Assembly: GCA_902762805.1 (NCBI GenBank)
Contig: CACWPQ010000017.1
Coordinates: 1-60,322, forward strand
Length of the DNA stretch: 60,322 nucleotides
Direction: 5' to 3'
DNA from: an uncultured Bacteroidota bacterium
GTDB lineage: Bacteria; Bacteroidota; Bacteroidia; Bacteroidales; P3
In this document: positions 42,978 to 53,308 of the stretch, in pieces
Layout: every line of letters starts with the position of its first letter
Position numbering within the stretch: position 1 is the first letter of the stretch
Notes under the pieces: model-generated
Databases searched by the model: none
What the model saw: the letters and a program-made list of their open reading frames with translations, nothing else
Told to the model about the DNA's origin: nothing
Program-made: the position numbers and the translations under genes

Positions 42978-44054
42978 TTAGAATCGGAGGGAGGCGCCGA
43001 TGGCGTGGGTGCCCTTGAGCGGATCGGCCGATTGGAAGGAGTAGTCGATGGTGAGTCCTATGTCGCTGCCTTCTTTTTTGGAGAGGGGGATGTCGACCGA
43101 GGCGCCGGCGCAGATGCCGTTTTTGGCGGTGGCGGCATCGTTGGTCCACAGGCCAGGCTGGAAGATGTAGCCGGCACGGAGCTGCACCAGGTTGAGCAAA
43201 GCGTACTCGAGGCCGAGGGTGTAGTTGTCGCGGAGGAAGGCATTGGAGGTGAAGCTACCGGCCACGGTGAGGCGCTGGTCCCACTTTTCGAAGAGGAAGT
43301 CGTAGGAGAGGCCCACGTTGAGGCAGGTGGGGAGCTCCATTTCGGCCGAGCGGGTTTCGACGGTGAAGGAGTTGCCACCGGTGTTGATCATCTGGAGCGA
43401 GAGGCCAGTGCCTTCGAAGGACATCGAGGGGCCCCAGTTTTTGAGCGAGATGCCGAACTTGAGCTCGTCGTTTTCACCCGTAACGTACTGGATACCGGCG
43501 TCGATGCCGAAGCCGGTGGCGCTGACGTTGTCGGTGCTCTCGGTGACCAACTTGATGTTGACACCACCGTGGATGGTGTTGGTGAAGCTGTGTGCATAGG
43601 CCACATTGATGTTCATGTAGCTGGGCGAGAAGGTACCGGCGGTGCCCTGACCCTCGGGGTTGATTTCGGTGGTAACGTCAATTTCGCCAAAACTCATGGC
43701 CATGACGTAGACGCCGAGCACGCCAGCGTCGAAGACACGGATGCCCAAGCCAAAGCTATTGATGGAGCCACCGCTGTTGAGTCCTTTGCTGCCGCCATAG
43801 AGGATGGTGTTGGTGTAGCCCACCTCTATGTTTTTGACGAATGCCAGACCGGCGACGTTGCCGAACATGGCGTCGAGGCCACGGACATTGGCGATGTTCA
43901 CTCCACCCCAACCAGTGCTACGGGCCCAAGGGTTGACAAGCAACTCGTAGGCGCCGGCCGTACCGCGGCGCTCGTCGTTGCCGGCCTGAGCCGTGGGCAC
44001 AGAGAGCCCGGCAACTATCACAACAGCGGCAAATATCTTTAAAATGTTCTTCAT
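42978..44054 (-). CDS. PorV/PorQ-family outer-membrane protein
   Basis: 358 residues with a signal peptide (FAAVVIVAGLSVPTAQAG) and a FadL-like barrel of the PorV/PorQ type. GTAGAYELLVNPWARSTGWG and RGLDAMFGNVAGLA are typical of the N-terminal region. PorV carries T9SS substrates from the translocon to the sortase; this paralogue is the last gene after a TonB receptor and a giant surface protein and may serve that protein specifically. The barrel ends in a C-terminal Phe (GASLRF). Confidence 0.85.
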   Translation of the reverse strand: MKNILKIFAAVVIVAGLSVPTAQAGNDERRGTAGAYELLVNPWARSTGWGGVNIANVRGLDAMFGNVAGLAFVKNIEVGYTNTILYGGSKGLNSGGSINSFGLGIRVFDAGVLGVYVMAMSFGEIDVTTEINPEGQGTAGTFSPSYMNINVAYAHSFTNTIHGGVNIKLVTESTDNVSATGFGIDAGIQYVTGENDELKFGISLKNWGPSMSFEGTGLSLQMINTGGNSFTVETRSAEMELPTCLNVGLSYDFLFEKWDQRLTVAGSFTSNAFLRDNYTLGLEYALLNLVQLRAGYIFQPGLWTNDAATAKNGICAGASVDIPLSKKEGSDIGLTIDYSFQSADPLKGTHAIGASLRF

Positions 44055-44088
44055 AATCTGTAACTTTTTGATGTTGTCTTACACTGTG

Positions 44089-47000
44089 TTAGAATTGGAA
44101 CGAGTTGAGGTCGACCGGACGCATGGTGCCGAACCACTTGATGACGCGTTCGCCGATGCCGGGGACACTGACGTGGATGAGGTACATGCCGCCTGCGATG
44201 GGGATACCAGTCTGGTTGTGGAGATCCCAGTCGACACTGGTAACCTCGGCCTCGTGGTCATTCACCATGACACGGGAGGTGGAAGTGGGTCCAATGGTGC
44301 GGACGAGGGTACCATCGACAGTGTAGATGCGGATGAGGCATCCTTTCGGTTTGCCGTTCTCGATACCCACGGGCAGGTTGGTGATGCGGACCTTGGTTTC
44401 AAGCTGGCTGGAGGTCTCGTAGGCCGAGTAGCTATAGTAGGGATTAGGCACCACATTGATCAGACCCAGGAGCGAGTCGATATACTCCTGACGGGCGTTG
44501 CTGGCGGTGGCCAGGCCGGTGACAGCGGCATCATCCTTGCCCATGACAAACTGGTAGGCCGGCATCTCGTGGTTGACACGAGCGGTGCCCGCGGCAACCG
44601 AAGTGGTGTTGTTGAGCGACATGTAGTTGCCGTAGGGTACGCGGACATCGATGTCGATGGTGACGTCGCACGGCATCTCACGCGGGTCGGAGAACTCGTA
44701 ACGCGGCGAGGCGGTCAGGGGCATATTGACCCATGCTGTCGAAGCATAGAGCAGGGCGATGGAGTCGCGCGTCGGAATCATGTTACTCAGCTTGACGTTG
44801 AGAGCAATACCTTTCTTCATGGTGGGCATACCCTCGTCGGTCTCCATCTGCATCATGCGCTTGGTGGAAGCGAGCATCGAAATGGCCCAGCGACCAGCAT
44901 CATAGGAGGGTGTGGTGTAGTAGTGGGTAGTGAAGTTGTCGTTGCCGCTCACCATACGGTAGAAGGGCTGCTTGGTGGCATTCATCACATAGATGTAGTG
45001 GCGACCACCCATGACATAATTCTGGCCCTCGACCGAGGTGGTAACGGGGTTCCAGAGCATGTCGGCACCATTGTGCTGGATGAAACGCGAGTCTTCGCCG
45101 AACATGATGTTCAAACGTTCGCCGGTGGCGACGTTGATGGCGTAGCCCGGGAACCAGCCCATACCGGAGTCGGAAATGTAGGCGGGGCTATTGGGGTCGG
45201 CCAGGTCGGCAGCGGTTGCCGGGCGACCGAGGGTCCTACCGCTCTTGTCAACCGAGGCGTGAGCACGAGCGCTGAAGCGACGGGCGTTGCCCTCGGATTG
45301 AGTGTGGTCGTCGCACATCTCGATAACCGGGCAGCGGGTCCACTTGGTGGTGTCCTTCGTGAGGACGATGCGCACGCTGGGCAGGGCTGCGAGGTTATTA
45401 AAGTACAGCGACTTGTTGGTGATATTCACCATCAGCTGACGCTGCAGGGTGTTCTTGTTGACATTGAGACGGGTGAGGATGTCTTCATCGGCCATGTAGT
45501 AGGAATAGTTGAACGCGGGGTGGAACGGGAGGGTCGAGGAGAGGCCATAAGGAGCCCACAGGCCCATAACAACGTTCTCAAAGACCTGGTTCTTGTCGAC
45601 AGCCTCGGTTCTAGGGGCAGCACCCATCTCGCTCTCTGGCAGATAAGCGCGGAAGTAGTCCTCGTCCAGGTAAGCCTCATTGACAGAATAAGGAGCAGTA
45701 CCTCTGCTGAAACGGGAGTAGGAATTGGCCGAGAACTGCGTACCAGAACGCACCCAGTTGGTGACCACCGAGTTATCGTTATCAGCAATACCGACAAGCC
45801 ATTGCATGCTCGAGTCAGCATACTTCATGCTTGAGGCCAGAACGGGGTCATTGGTGGTAACATTGCCCCAGTAGTCATACTGATTGCCCATGTACATCAC
45901 GCCCTCAGTGGCGGTGGGTGCGGGGTTGGTCAGGGTGATGGCAAGGCCGAGGTCGAGGAACAACTGCTCGTTGTAGCGTCCAAGGCTGAAGTCGGACCAA
46001 ATGGTGTCTTGATACACCCAACGGCCATCGGTGAAGGTGGAGTCGAAATGCTTGCCATCCTCGCGCACCACGCACCAGCGGGTTTCGTTGGTAATGCCAA
46101 GCGTGCTGTCATTGTACATGCGGTTGCGGCGGTCGTAGGCCACATTCCAGAAGAGGACGTTAAAGCGGCCTTCCTTAACCTTCAGAGGATCGATGACGCG
46201 GACGCTGATGGGACCATAGTTCTTTTCATACGTCGGGTTGGCGACGATGCAGGGGTTGGTCATCACGGAACGGTCAATACCGGTGTTGCGGTTGAAGTTG
46301 ACGGTCAGCGTGCCGGGCGCCTTGGCAGGCTCGTTGCTAGCACCCATCAAGGAGTCGATAGAAGCCTGAGTGAGACGAAGGACGGAGTTGCCATTGCCAT
46401 AGCCACCGAGGCGGATGATATTCGGGCTCATACCGAACTCGGCCTGAGCCGTGCTGCCACCATACTCAGCTGCAGGGCTGTGGGGGATAACGGTGATGGG
46501 GGTAATGCTACCGCCATTCTTCTCGTTCTTGCGGCCAGCCAGGTAGGGCTCCTTCTGGCCATCGAGGAAGGCGGCTTCAGTCTGCGAGTACTCCTTGAAG
46601 CGGTTATGAGCATAGGCCACAGCCACAAAATAGTACTCCTTGTTATTGACCAGGGTGTTATTAACGCCGGTGGCAAACATGTCCTTCGTGATACGGAAGA
46701 CATGCTGGATGCCGCGGTTTGAACCCTGCACCATCACACGACCGGTAAGGATGCCGGTTTCGGTGTTGGTTGTGTAGTTGATCAGCGTACCGATAGGCAG
46801 GCTGGGAGCGTCATTCACCGTGGTGTCGAAAACCAGGACGCTGTCGCCACCGGTAACCTCCCAGCGAGACTTGATAATAAGGCTATCGTAGTAATTCTCA
46901 ATGTCGCACTGAGCCACGAGAATGGCCTTGGTAGCATCGTCGATGTCAGCGATGGAAGCAGAAGCATCCTTCAACTGATAGATCTGATATCCCTCGAACT

Positions 47001-49056
47001 TGTACATCAGCTGGTCGTCAGAGTACGAATGGGTTACACCGTGCTCATCAATGTAGTAGTTGGTGATTGCGGGATCGACCTCGGCATACTTCTCACCGTA
47101 GTTGTTCGACTGAGGATTTTCGTAGGTGAGATAAAGAATAATCTCGTTGCTGAGCTCTTGGGCCGTCATGGTGGGGGCATCGGGACCGTCGAGCACTTTG
47201 AAGCAGTTTTCAAAGAGCGCTTGGCAGACGTCGTCGATCTGACGAAGCAGGGTCACAGAGGTCCACTGGTCGCCCGAGTTGGCCTGGGCAAAGGGGATAC
47301 CCACGGTGATGTAGTTCAGAGCACCGGGCTTCAGGGTGAAGGGACCTGCCGACTGCATGAAGCGGCGGTCGTTAGGCTGGTTACCGGCGGTAATCTCGGT
47401 CCAATCCTGATCCAATTCGCCAGGGACGACACCGTCGGTACCCCAACGCCAAGGATCGCTGTCACCGGGGAACATAAAGTCGCAAGGTATGCCGTTGGGA
47501 TCGATACCATTGCCACCATAGGTCATGCGTTGACCATTGTTCCAGTAGCCGCGGAGGTAGTTGTAGTAGTCACTCGCCTTACGGGGTTCGGAGTTGATAC
47601 CGCTAAGGGAGTTGTTGTAGTAGACGAAACGGCGCATACCGAAACGCTCGTCGTCGACAATACCGTTGCCAAAGTTGACACCGTTGATGGCGCAGTTGCC
47701 AATGGCATCGCCAGGAACAAAGTACCAGTACTGCGGGTCGAACTTGTCGGCATCGTAGGATATCTGGATGGTATCATAACCCTTGGCGGGGTCACTGGGG
47801 TCCTTCAGGTAGTTGGAAAGAAGTTGCTTCATGGGAGCAGAGCCGACGGACTGAATCTTGGGAATATCAATCTTAGGATTGTCCTTGTTGTCGGGATCCA
47901 TGTAGGGGCCCTGGAAGAAGTCGATACCTACGGCAGGAGGAATACCCGTGTAGCTACCCGAGCCAGGGGTATCCTGAGGCTGGCCATTGTAGCAATAACC
48001 GAGACCACGACGGACATCGCAACCGACAAAGTCATCTCCGGGCGAACCCAGATCGGGGTCAACCCACTGGCTGAAGTAAGTCTCGCGAAGTTCATAAGTA
48101 GAACGGTTGATAATCTCGTAGGAGTAGAAGGTCATATCGTTGATACGGTCGTTGGTGGAGAAGGCAAAAGCCTGTGCACGTATCTCGAGACCGATAGGCT
48201 GACCCTGAGTCTCAGTATGGGTGTTACCCATGTCGTTGAAAACCCACCAGATGGTCTGGTCGCCCTTGAGAACCTGGTCAGAGAGAATACTACCAGTGAT
48301 ACCACCACCATGTGTCTCCTCCATTGAAGGAATCTTCACAGTGGCTTTCTCAGGATTCTTCATCTTGATAGTGCGAGGGCAAAGGTCATTGTTGAAATCG
48401 TAATAAGGATAGTCTCCGTTATACGGATTATAGACACCATCGCGGTCAGCATCATAGAACGGGGCCAAATAGCTGGTCAAATCTTCACCCTCACCACGGG
48501 CAGGCCAGTTAAGGATGACATCCGTAATATCCTCTTGAGGATCAGAGTTCTTGACCACAGTGGAGTCGAGATAGGTGAAGTGCTCCTTCAGAGCCAAAAC
48601 CTCGGCCTGGGTAATAATCCAGTGCTTGTCGTAGGCATTACAGATGGGGAGATCAACGGAAGCTGTACCATTGATCTTGAGGGGACCAGGCCAGAAGTCA
48701 TCGCCCTCGGAACCGAAACGGAGAGCAGCGATGCGGATCTGGTCATTAACGTCCGTACCACCAATCCACAGAGCAGCACAGAACAGCGGACAGGTGTTGC
48801 TATTCTTAGGCAGGTGATACTGAGCGAGGTTCCCATCATACCACATGTTGCCGTAGCCATTGATCAGGGCTCGCACATTGTTGATGTTAAGCTCGGCTGT
48901 ACTTTGGGCACGCTTACATGCAGCAGCCTTGGACCTTACGACAGCCTTTTTCGCGTTGGTTCTCTTGCATTCGATACACTCGCGAGCCGATACCGACCCG
49001 GCGAAGGACACTAGCAGCAAAGAGACCAATACTAATTTGCTATATATACTTTTCAT
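44089..49056 (-). CDS. 1655-residue secreted surface protein with FlgD-like/T9SS-type C-terminus
   Basis: Signal peptide at about 1-25 (VLVSLLLVSFAGSVSA). The first 120 residues (NVRALINGYGNMWYDG, then FCAALWIGGTDVN) match a widespread Bacteroidetes family of large exported proteins encoded next to TonB receptors. The middle holds no domain recognised by eye. The last about 100 residues contain a FlgD-Ig-like fold (GCLIRIYTVDGTLVRTIG, GGMYLIHVSVPGIGERVIKW) used as a T9SS sorting module, then a short tail ending FQF. Encoded between a TonB receptor (25 bp upstream) and a PorV/PorQ protein (34 bp downstream), so the three probably act as one surface system. Confidence 0.8.
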   Translation of the reverse strand: MKSIYSKLVLVSLLLVSFAGSVSARECIECKRTNAKKAVVRSKAAACKRAQSTAELNINNVRALINGYGNMWYDGNLAQYHLPKNSNTCPLFCAALWIGGTDVNDQIRIAALRFGSEGDDFWPGPLKINGTASVDLPICNAYDKHWIITQAEVLALKEHFTYLDSTVVKNSDPQEDITDVILNWPARGEGEDLTSYLAPFYDADRDGVYNPYNGDYPYYDFNNDLCPRTIKMKNPEKATVKIPSMEETHGGGITGSILSDQVLKGDQTIWWVFNDMGNTHTETQGQPIGLEIRAQAFAFSTNDRINDMTFYSYEIINRSTYELRETYFSQWVDPDLGSPGDDFVGCDVRRGLGYCYNGQPQDTPGSGSYTGIPPAVGIDFFQGPYMDPDNKDNPKIDIPKIQSVGSAPMKQLLSNYLKDPSDPAKGYDTIQISYDADKFDPQYWYFVPGDAIGNCAINGVNFGNGIVDDERFGMRRFVYYNNSLSGINSEPRKASDYYNYLRGYWNNGQRMTYGGNGIDPNGIPCDFMFPGDSDPWRWGTDGVVPGELDQDWTEITAGNQPNDRRFMQSAGPFTLKPGALNYITVGIPFAQANSGDQWTSVTLLRQIDDVCQALFENCFKVLDGPDAPTMTAQELSNEIILYLTYENPQSNNYGEKYAEVDPAITNYYIDEHGVTHSYSDDQLMYKFEGYQIYQLKDASASIADIDDATKAILVAQCDIENYYDSLIIKSRWEVTGGDSVLVFDTTVNDAPSLPIGTLINYTTNTETGILTGRVMVQGSNRGIQHVFRITKDMFATGVNNTLVNNKEYYFVAVAYAHNRFKEYSQTEAAFLDGQKEPYLAGRKNEKNGGSITPITVIPHSPAAEYGGSTAQAEFGMSPNIIRLGGYGNGNSVLRLTQASIDSLMGASNEPAKAPGTLTVNFNRNTGIDRSVMTNPCIVANPTYEKNYGPISVRVIDPLKVKEGRFNVLFWNVAYDRRNRMYNDSTLGITNETRWCVVREDGKHFDSTFTDGRWVYQDTIWSDFSLGRYNEQLFLDLGLAITLTNPAPTATEGVMYMGNQYDYWGNVTTNDPVLASSMKYADSSMQWLVGIADNDNSVVTNWVRSGTQFSANSYSRFSRGTAPYSVNEAYLDEDYFRAYLPESEMGAAPRTEAVDKNQVFENVVMGLWAPYGLSSTLPFHPAFNYSYYMADEDILTRLNVNKNTLQRQLMVNITNKSLYFNNLAALPSVRIVLTKDTTKWTRCPVIEMCDDHTQSEGNARRFSARAHASVDKSGRTLGRPATAADLADPNSPAYISDSGMGWFPGYAINVATGERLNIMFGEDSRFIQHNGADMLWNPVTTSVEGQNYVMGGRHYIYVMNATKQPFYRMVSGNDNFTTHYYTTPSYDAGRWAISMLASTKRMMQMETDEGMPTMKKGIALNVKLSNMIPTRDSIALLYASTAWVNMPLTASPRYEFSDPREMPCDVTIDIDVRVPYGNYMSLNNTTSVAAGTARVNHEMPAYQFVMGKDDAAVTGLATASNARQEYIDSLLGLINVVPNPYYSYSAYETSSQLETKVRITNLPVGIENGKPKGCLIRIYTVDGTLVRTIGPTSTSRVMVNDHEAEVTSVDWDLHNQTGIPIAGGMYLIHVSVPGIGERVIKWFGTMRPVDLNSFQF

Positions 49057-49081
49057 TTTTATAATGTTTTACACGGTGAGA

Positions 49082-52000
49082 CTAGAAGTTGTACTGCAGG
49101 GAGAGACGAATCATGCGAGGATTGGAGTAGTTCCAGTAGCTGTTATGCATGTAGATGGAGTAGAGGTCGCGGAAAGCCTGGGGGTCAAGATAAGAGTTGA
49201 TAACCTGCTGCATGGCGGGGTCGGTGAGGTAGCCATCATCCTCGGGGTTACCCGTGACAGGCCAGACACCAAGCACGTTGCGGATGTCGAACAGGTTGTT
49301 GATGGTGATGGCAGCAGTCAGCATCGTGGTGCGTTTGCCAACCTGGATGGGCCACTGCTTGTCGAAAACGACATTGAAATAGAAGCCCCAGGGCAAACGG
49401 GCACCGCGGTAACTACCCACGATGGTCTGCTGTGAATGGGAGAGCTGACGGGTATAGGGACGACCCGACTGAGCAACAGCGGTGAAGTTGACACCGAAGT
49501 TCTCGAGCAGCTTGATCTCTTTTTTACGTTTCTCACCAGTTTCCTTATCAGTAACTACGCGAGTGAAAACAGGGCCATTGTATTTGTTGCCGCTTGCATA
49601 ACGGAAGTCAACGTTAGCCTTGAACTCATGGCGACGGTCATCGTCAATGGGGTTGAGCATCTTAAGTGTGGTGTAGCCTTCACGGATAAGGGCGGTCATA
49701 GTGTTGCCCGAGAGGCCGGTTCCTTCAGCATACTGGAGGGTGTAGTTGGCATTGATGCGAATGTTTTTGGTCTGACGAAGATCGTAGGCCAGAGTAACAC
49801 CCTTGGTGGTGCGGAAGTCCTTGTTGTCGTAGCTATAGTAGTTGGGGTTGGGGTCGGCACCAGCGTACTGCACCAACTGGATAAGGTCACGGGTCTCCTT
49901 GTAGTAGGCCGAAGCACTGATGGCAGAACTCTCGTTGAGGGCCTGCTGGAAACCAAGTTCATAGTTGGTGATACGCTCGGGCTTCAAGTTAGGATTGTTA
50001 ATGGTATTGGAGCGGTAGAGGGAGGTGAGCTGAGTCATGTAGAGATAACCCTCATACTGAGCTGCCCAGCCACCCGAGGGACGACGGGCAATAATATCGA
50101 AGCTGGCCTTGAACTGCGACTTCTCACCAATGGGGAACGAGAAGGCAATACGCGGCATGGCGACAATTTGAGGAGTATAACGCTCAAATGCGCTGGTACC
50201 CACAGTGCGGTTGGTGAGCGCATTGAGGCCACTCTGAGTATAGTAAGGCGTAGGCTTACCGGAAACACCGCTGACACCGGCGTATGAACTCAAGGCGACA
50301 CCATCTGCGTTATACCAGTTACCATCAGGGTCACGATAACCAGTAATCGTGGGCTTGGTAACGCCCTCTTCGCCGGAAACCTGGTTCACATAGGGAACCC
50401 AGTCGTCGCCTGCATTATTCAGGTACTGACCACCACCGCTAATGAGCGATTGGTCCTTGCGGAGATCCGCAACAGTGTAAGACTCATAGAGCAGGTAGGG
50501 GTCTTTCATCACATATTGGTTACCATTGAAGTAGTCAACACGGACACCCACGTTGAAGATAAGGTCTTGGAAATAGAACTTATCCTGAATGTAACCAGCC
50601 GCATAGATGGGCGAGAAGGAAGGCAGGTAGCGGTACTTACCGTCAGAGTTGAAGAACTTGTCGAGGCTCCAGTTGGCGCCATCATATTTCTTACCCGTAT
50701 GGTCAAAACCGCTGTAGAATACAGTCGTGTTACCGCTATTGAATAACTCATCGGCCGAGAACATGTCAAGACCACCTGCTTTCACGAAATCTTCTGGGGA
50801 ATAGCGGTCAATGTCAATCCACGTGCGGTCGAACTGATCACGATCGGTTCCCTCAAAGTAAGTTCTCCAAAGGTAGTCACGGAAGGTCTTGTCGAACAGG
50901 GTTTGCTGCTCAGCGTTGAGCTTGCGTTCATAGTTGACATAGAGTTGAGAACCACGAATCTCGTAGATGGGATTGTCGAGATCCAACTGCGAGATATGGT
51001 AGTTAGCATTCTGACGCATCAGTGTCCAGAGACTGTAGGCACCAAGGCTATAGGAAGAGTTCCACATTTGGTCGTACTGGAAACCGATCTCGATTTCATG
51101 GCCATGCACATCGGCAGAGGCTTTGGCTTGCAGGAAGAGGTAATCATCCTGAGTCTTTTGGAAGGTAGTACCCTGAGTACCCACATTGCCCATGAGGCTA
51201 TAGATGGAGCTGGGGCTGTCACCATTGAACAGACCTTTGTACTGACGGATGAAGTCGATATTGAACAACATACCGCGCACATCCTGAAATTCATCGCTAT
51301 TGAAAAGCTGGTTATTGTAGTTGGAAAGGATGGGGTTGTAGGGGCTTCCTCCAACATAAGTGACATAGTCGGACCAGCTATTCTGAACCATGGCCTGACG
51401 CTGCTGACCATAGTAGTCAATTACCTTAGACTCGTAGCTGCGAGACTTATTGGTGATAAACTGGCCAATATAACCATACTTGAAGACATCGTCAAGTTCG
51501 CCACCGAAGTTCTCGTTATAGGTCTTGGTGACATAACGGTTGACCATACCCGTAATGTTGTACATCACGTTCTTGATGGGGGAAGAAGCTTTAGCCTCAT
51601 CTTCGTTGGAGGTTTCAGGGTCGCGGAAACGCTGCGTAAAGTCGAGCGTAAGGGCGTAGTTGCGAGCCTGACTGACAGAAGCACCCGAGAGCGACATCGC
51701 AAGAGGAGAGATGCTGGCGTTGGGGCTGTGGGTGGCGCTGAATTCACCCGTGACAGTCAAGGTGGCATACTCGGAGAAGCGGAAGTCAAGGGCGCCTTCC
51801 ATAGCCACACTGTAGTACTGCAGGTTCGGCACACGGCTGGCACTGGTGAAGTCGGAGGAGGTCAGACGAGTAATATCATGGAAATCGCTACGACGAAGAC
51901 CAGTTTCAGCGGAGTAGTTAATCGTACCAGTAAGGGGGTCGTAGGTGAGAGGTTTCTCCTCAAACTGACGCACAAGGTCATCATTGACAATCAGGTAACG

Positions 52001-52882
52001 ATGGTCCTTCACACGATAGAAGGGGGAGTTGCGGTAGGCGGCCTGACCTGTGAAGCGAAAACCGACGAGGGTACGCTCTATCTCGGAGCCATTATCCTGG
52101 ATGGTTTTCTTCTTGTAAACAGGACCCGTCAAGTAGACAACGAGCGTGTTATAGAGACGATAGTCGAGATAGCCTTCCCAGCGGACCATACCCTGGAACT
52201 TGGGGGTTGGCGGCTTGAGGGTGATAATCTGCGTACCACCGATGGCCTCACCGATGCTGGCAGGCGTACCACCGAGAATAACCTGAATCTCAGCGATAGC
52301 GTCCTTCGGCACATTGATACCGGTGCGCTTGCGAACATTACCCTGCATAGTGACCATACCACCCTCACCGCGGGCTGTGCCTGTACCGCCGTCACTATAA
52401 CCCATACCACCGACGGTGGCAACGATAGACTCGACAGAGTTACCCGGCATACGGGCGATATCTTCACTGGAGAGACGTGCACCATTCTCCGCAGAACCGA
52501 TCTCGATGACGGGAACGCGTTCTACTTCAATTACCACCTCATCGAGGTTCGTTGCATTGGATTTGAGCTGCACGTCGACAATGGTGAAACTGGATGCCTT
52601 CACATTGATACCCGTACGCTGGTAGCGGGTGTAGCCCACCGAAGAGACTTCAATGTCATAGGTACCAACGGCCAGCGGTTTGATGGTGAAGACACCGTCA
52701 AAGTCGGTGGTGCCGCCATGCACTTGTTTGCCATCTTGCTTGACAATGACGTTGACGAAGGGCAATGGTTCCTTCGTTTTCTCGTCGGTAATGGTACCCT
52801 TCATAGTGCCTTGAGCGAGGGCGACCATTTCCGCCATCAGCAAGAGTCCGAATGTCAATAGTACTTTTCTAAACATTCTCAT
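49082..52882 (-). CDS. Large TonB-dependent receptor with carboxypeptidase-regulatory-like N-domain
   Basis: 1266 residues. Signal peptide ending ALAQG (about residue 24), a CarboxypepD_reg-like domain (GTITDEKTKEPLPFVNVIVK... VSSVGYTRYQ), a plug with EDIARMPGNSVESIVATVGG, and a barrel ending in the aromatic strand IRLSLQYNF. The plug lacks an obvious TonB box by eye. First of three genes with the 1655-residue surface protein and PorV/PorQ-like protein. Its ligand is unknown; receptors in this setting may handle protein export or assembly rather than nutrient uptake. Confidence 0.9.
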   Translation of the reverse strand: MRMFRKVLLTFGLLLMAEMVALAQGTMKGTITDEKTKEPLPFVNVIVKQDGKQVHGGTTDFDGVFTIKPLAVGTYDIEVSSVGYTRYQRTGINVKASSFTIVDVQLKSNATNLDEVVIEVERVPVIEIGSAENGARLSSEDIARMPGNSVESIVATVGGMGYSDGGTGTARGEGGMVTMQGNVRKRTGINVPKDAIAEIQVILGGTPASIGEAIGGTQIITLKPPTPKFQGMVRWEGYLDYRLYNTLVVYLTGPVYKKKTIQDNGSEIERTLVGFRFTGQAAYRNSPFYRVKDHRYLIVNDDLVRQFEEKPLTYDPLTGTINYSAETGLRRSDFHDITRLTSSDFTSASRVPNLQYYSVAMEGALDFRFSEYATLTVTGEFSATHSPNASISPLAMSLSGASVSQARNYALTLDFTQRFRDPETSNEDEAKASSPIKNVMYNITGMVNRYVTKTYNENFGGELDDVFKYGYIGQFITNKSRSYESKVIDYYGQQRQAMVQNSWSDYVTYVGGSPYNPILSNYNNQLFNSDEFQDVRGMLFNIDFIRQYKGLFNGDSPSSIYSLMGNVGTQGTTFQKTQDDYLFLQAKASADVHGHEIEIGFQYDQMWNSSYSLGAYSLWTLMRQNANYHISQLDLDNPIYEIRGSQLYVNYERKLNAEQQTLFDKTFRDYLWRTYFEGTDRDQFDRTWIDIDRYSPEDFVKAGGLDMFSADELFNSGNTTVFYSGFDHTGKKYDGANWSLDKFFNSDGKYRYLPSFSPIYAAGYIQDKFYFQDLIFNVGVRVDYFNGNQYVMKDPYLLYESYTVADLRKDQSLISGGGQYLNNAGDDWVPYVNQVSGEEGVTKPTITGYRDPDGNWYNADGVALSSYAGVSGVSGKPTPYYTQSGLNALTNRTVGTSAFERYTPQIVAMPRIAFSFPIGEKSQFKASFDIIARRPSGGWAAQYEGYLYMTQLTSLYRSNTINNPNLKPERITNYELGFQQALNESSAISASAYYKETRDLIQLVQYAGADPNPNYYSYDNKDFRTTKGVTLAYDLRQTKNIRINANYTLQYAEGTGLSGNTMTALIREGYTTLKMLNPIDDDRRHEFKANVDFRYASGNKYNGPVFTRVVTDKETGEKRKKEIKLLENFGVNFTAVAQSGRPYTRQLSHSQQTIVGSYRGARLPWGFYFNVVFDKQWPIQVGKRTTMLTAAITINNLFDIRNVLGVWPVTGNPEDDGYLTDPAMQQVINSYLDPQAFRDLYSIYMHNSYWNYSNPRMIRLSLQYNF

Positions 52883-52910
52883 TGCGTTTACATGTTAAGA
52901 GATTATTGAT

Positions 52911-53273
52911 TTATTGATTTATTTCACTGTTATAGGGGTTGTTCAATATCACCTGGCTGATGACTGCTTGACGGAGGTCGAAGCGCATCGGTGCAGGTTC
53001 GTCCTGGAGAATGGGCCTGACCTCGACAGCTTCCTGACGGCGAGCCGCAGGGCGGTAGGCAGGAGCGGGGGCGGGGGCAGGAGCGGCCTCGTAGGAGTAG
53101 TAGGAGGATTTGTCGTCCACGGTCTCCTCCTCGGCAGCGGCCTGCTCGAAGGTGGCGTCGGACTCATCGACATCGGGCTCGGGGGCAAACTGGCTCGCGA
53201 GAGCCTGCTTGCGCTTGCTGTAGCCCGACAGGATGACTGCCAACGCGACGAAGATTATGAACGTTATACTCAC
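52911..53273 (-). CDS. Small membrane-anchored protein between secDF and the TonB receptor
   Basis: 120 residues, not recognised. One N-terminal membrane helix (ITFIIFVALAVILSGY), an acidic stretch (PDVDESDATFEQAAAEEETV), an Ala/Pro linker (APAPAPAPAYRPAARR) and a hydrophobic C-terminal segment (FDLRQAVISQVILNNPYNS). The layout of anchor, flexible linker and short docking peptide suggests a scaffold or adaptor at the inner membrane. It lies 35 bp after secDF and 28 bp before the TonB receptor, so it could be made with either. Confidence 0.65.
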   Translation of the reverse strand: MSITFIIFVALAVILSGYSKRKQALASQFAPEPDVDESDATFEQAAAEEETVDDKSSYYSYEAAPAPAPAPAYRPAARRQEAVEVRPILQDEPAPMRFDLRQAVISQVILNNPYNSEINQ

Positions 53274-53308
53274 TTCTGTTATTAATATTGAACTGTATAT
53301 ATTCTATG

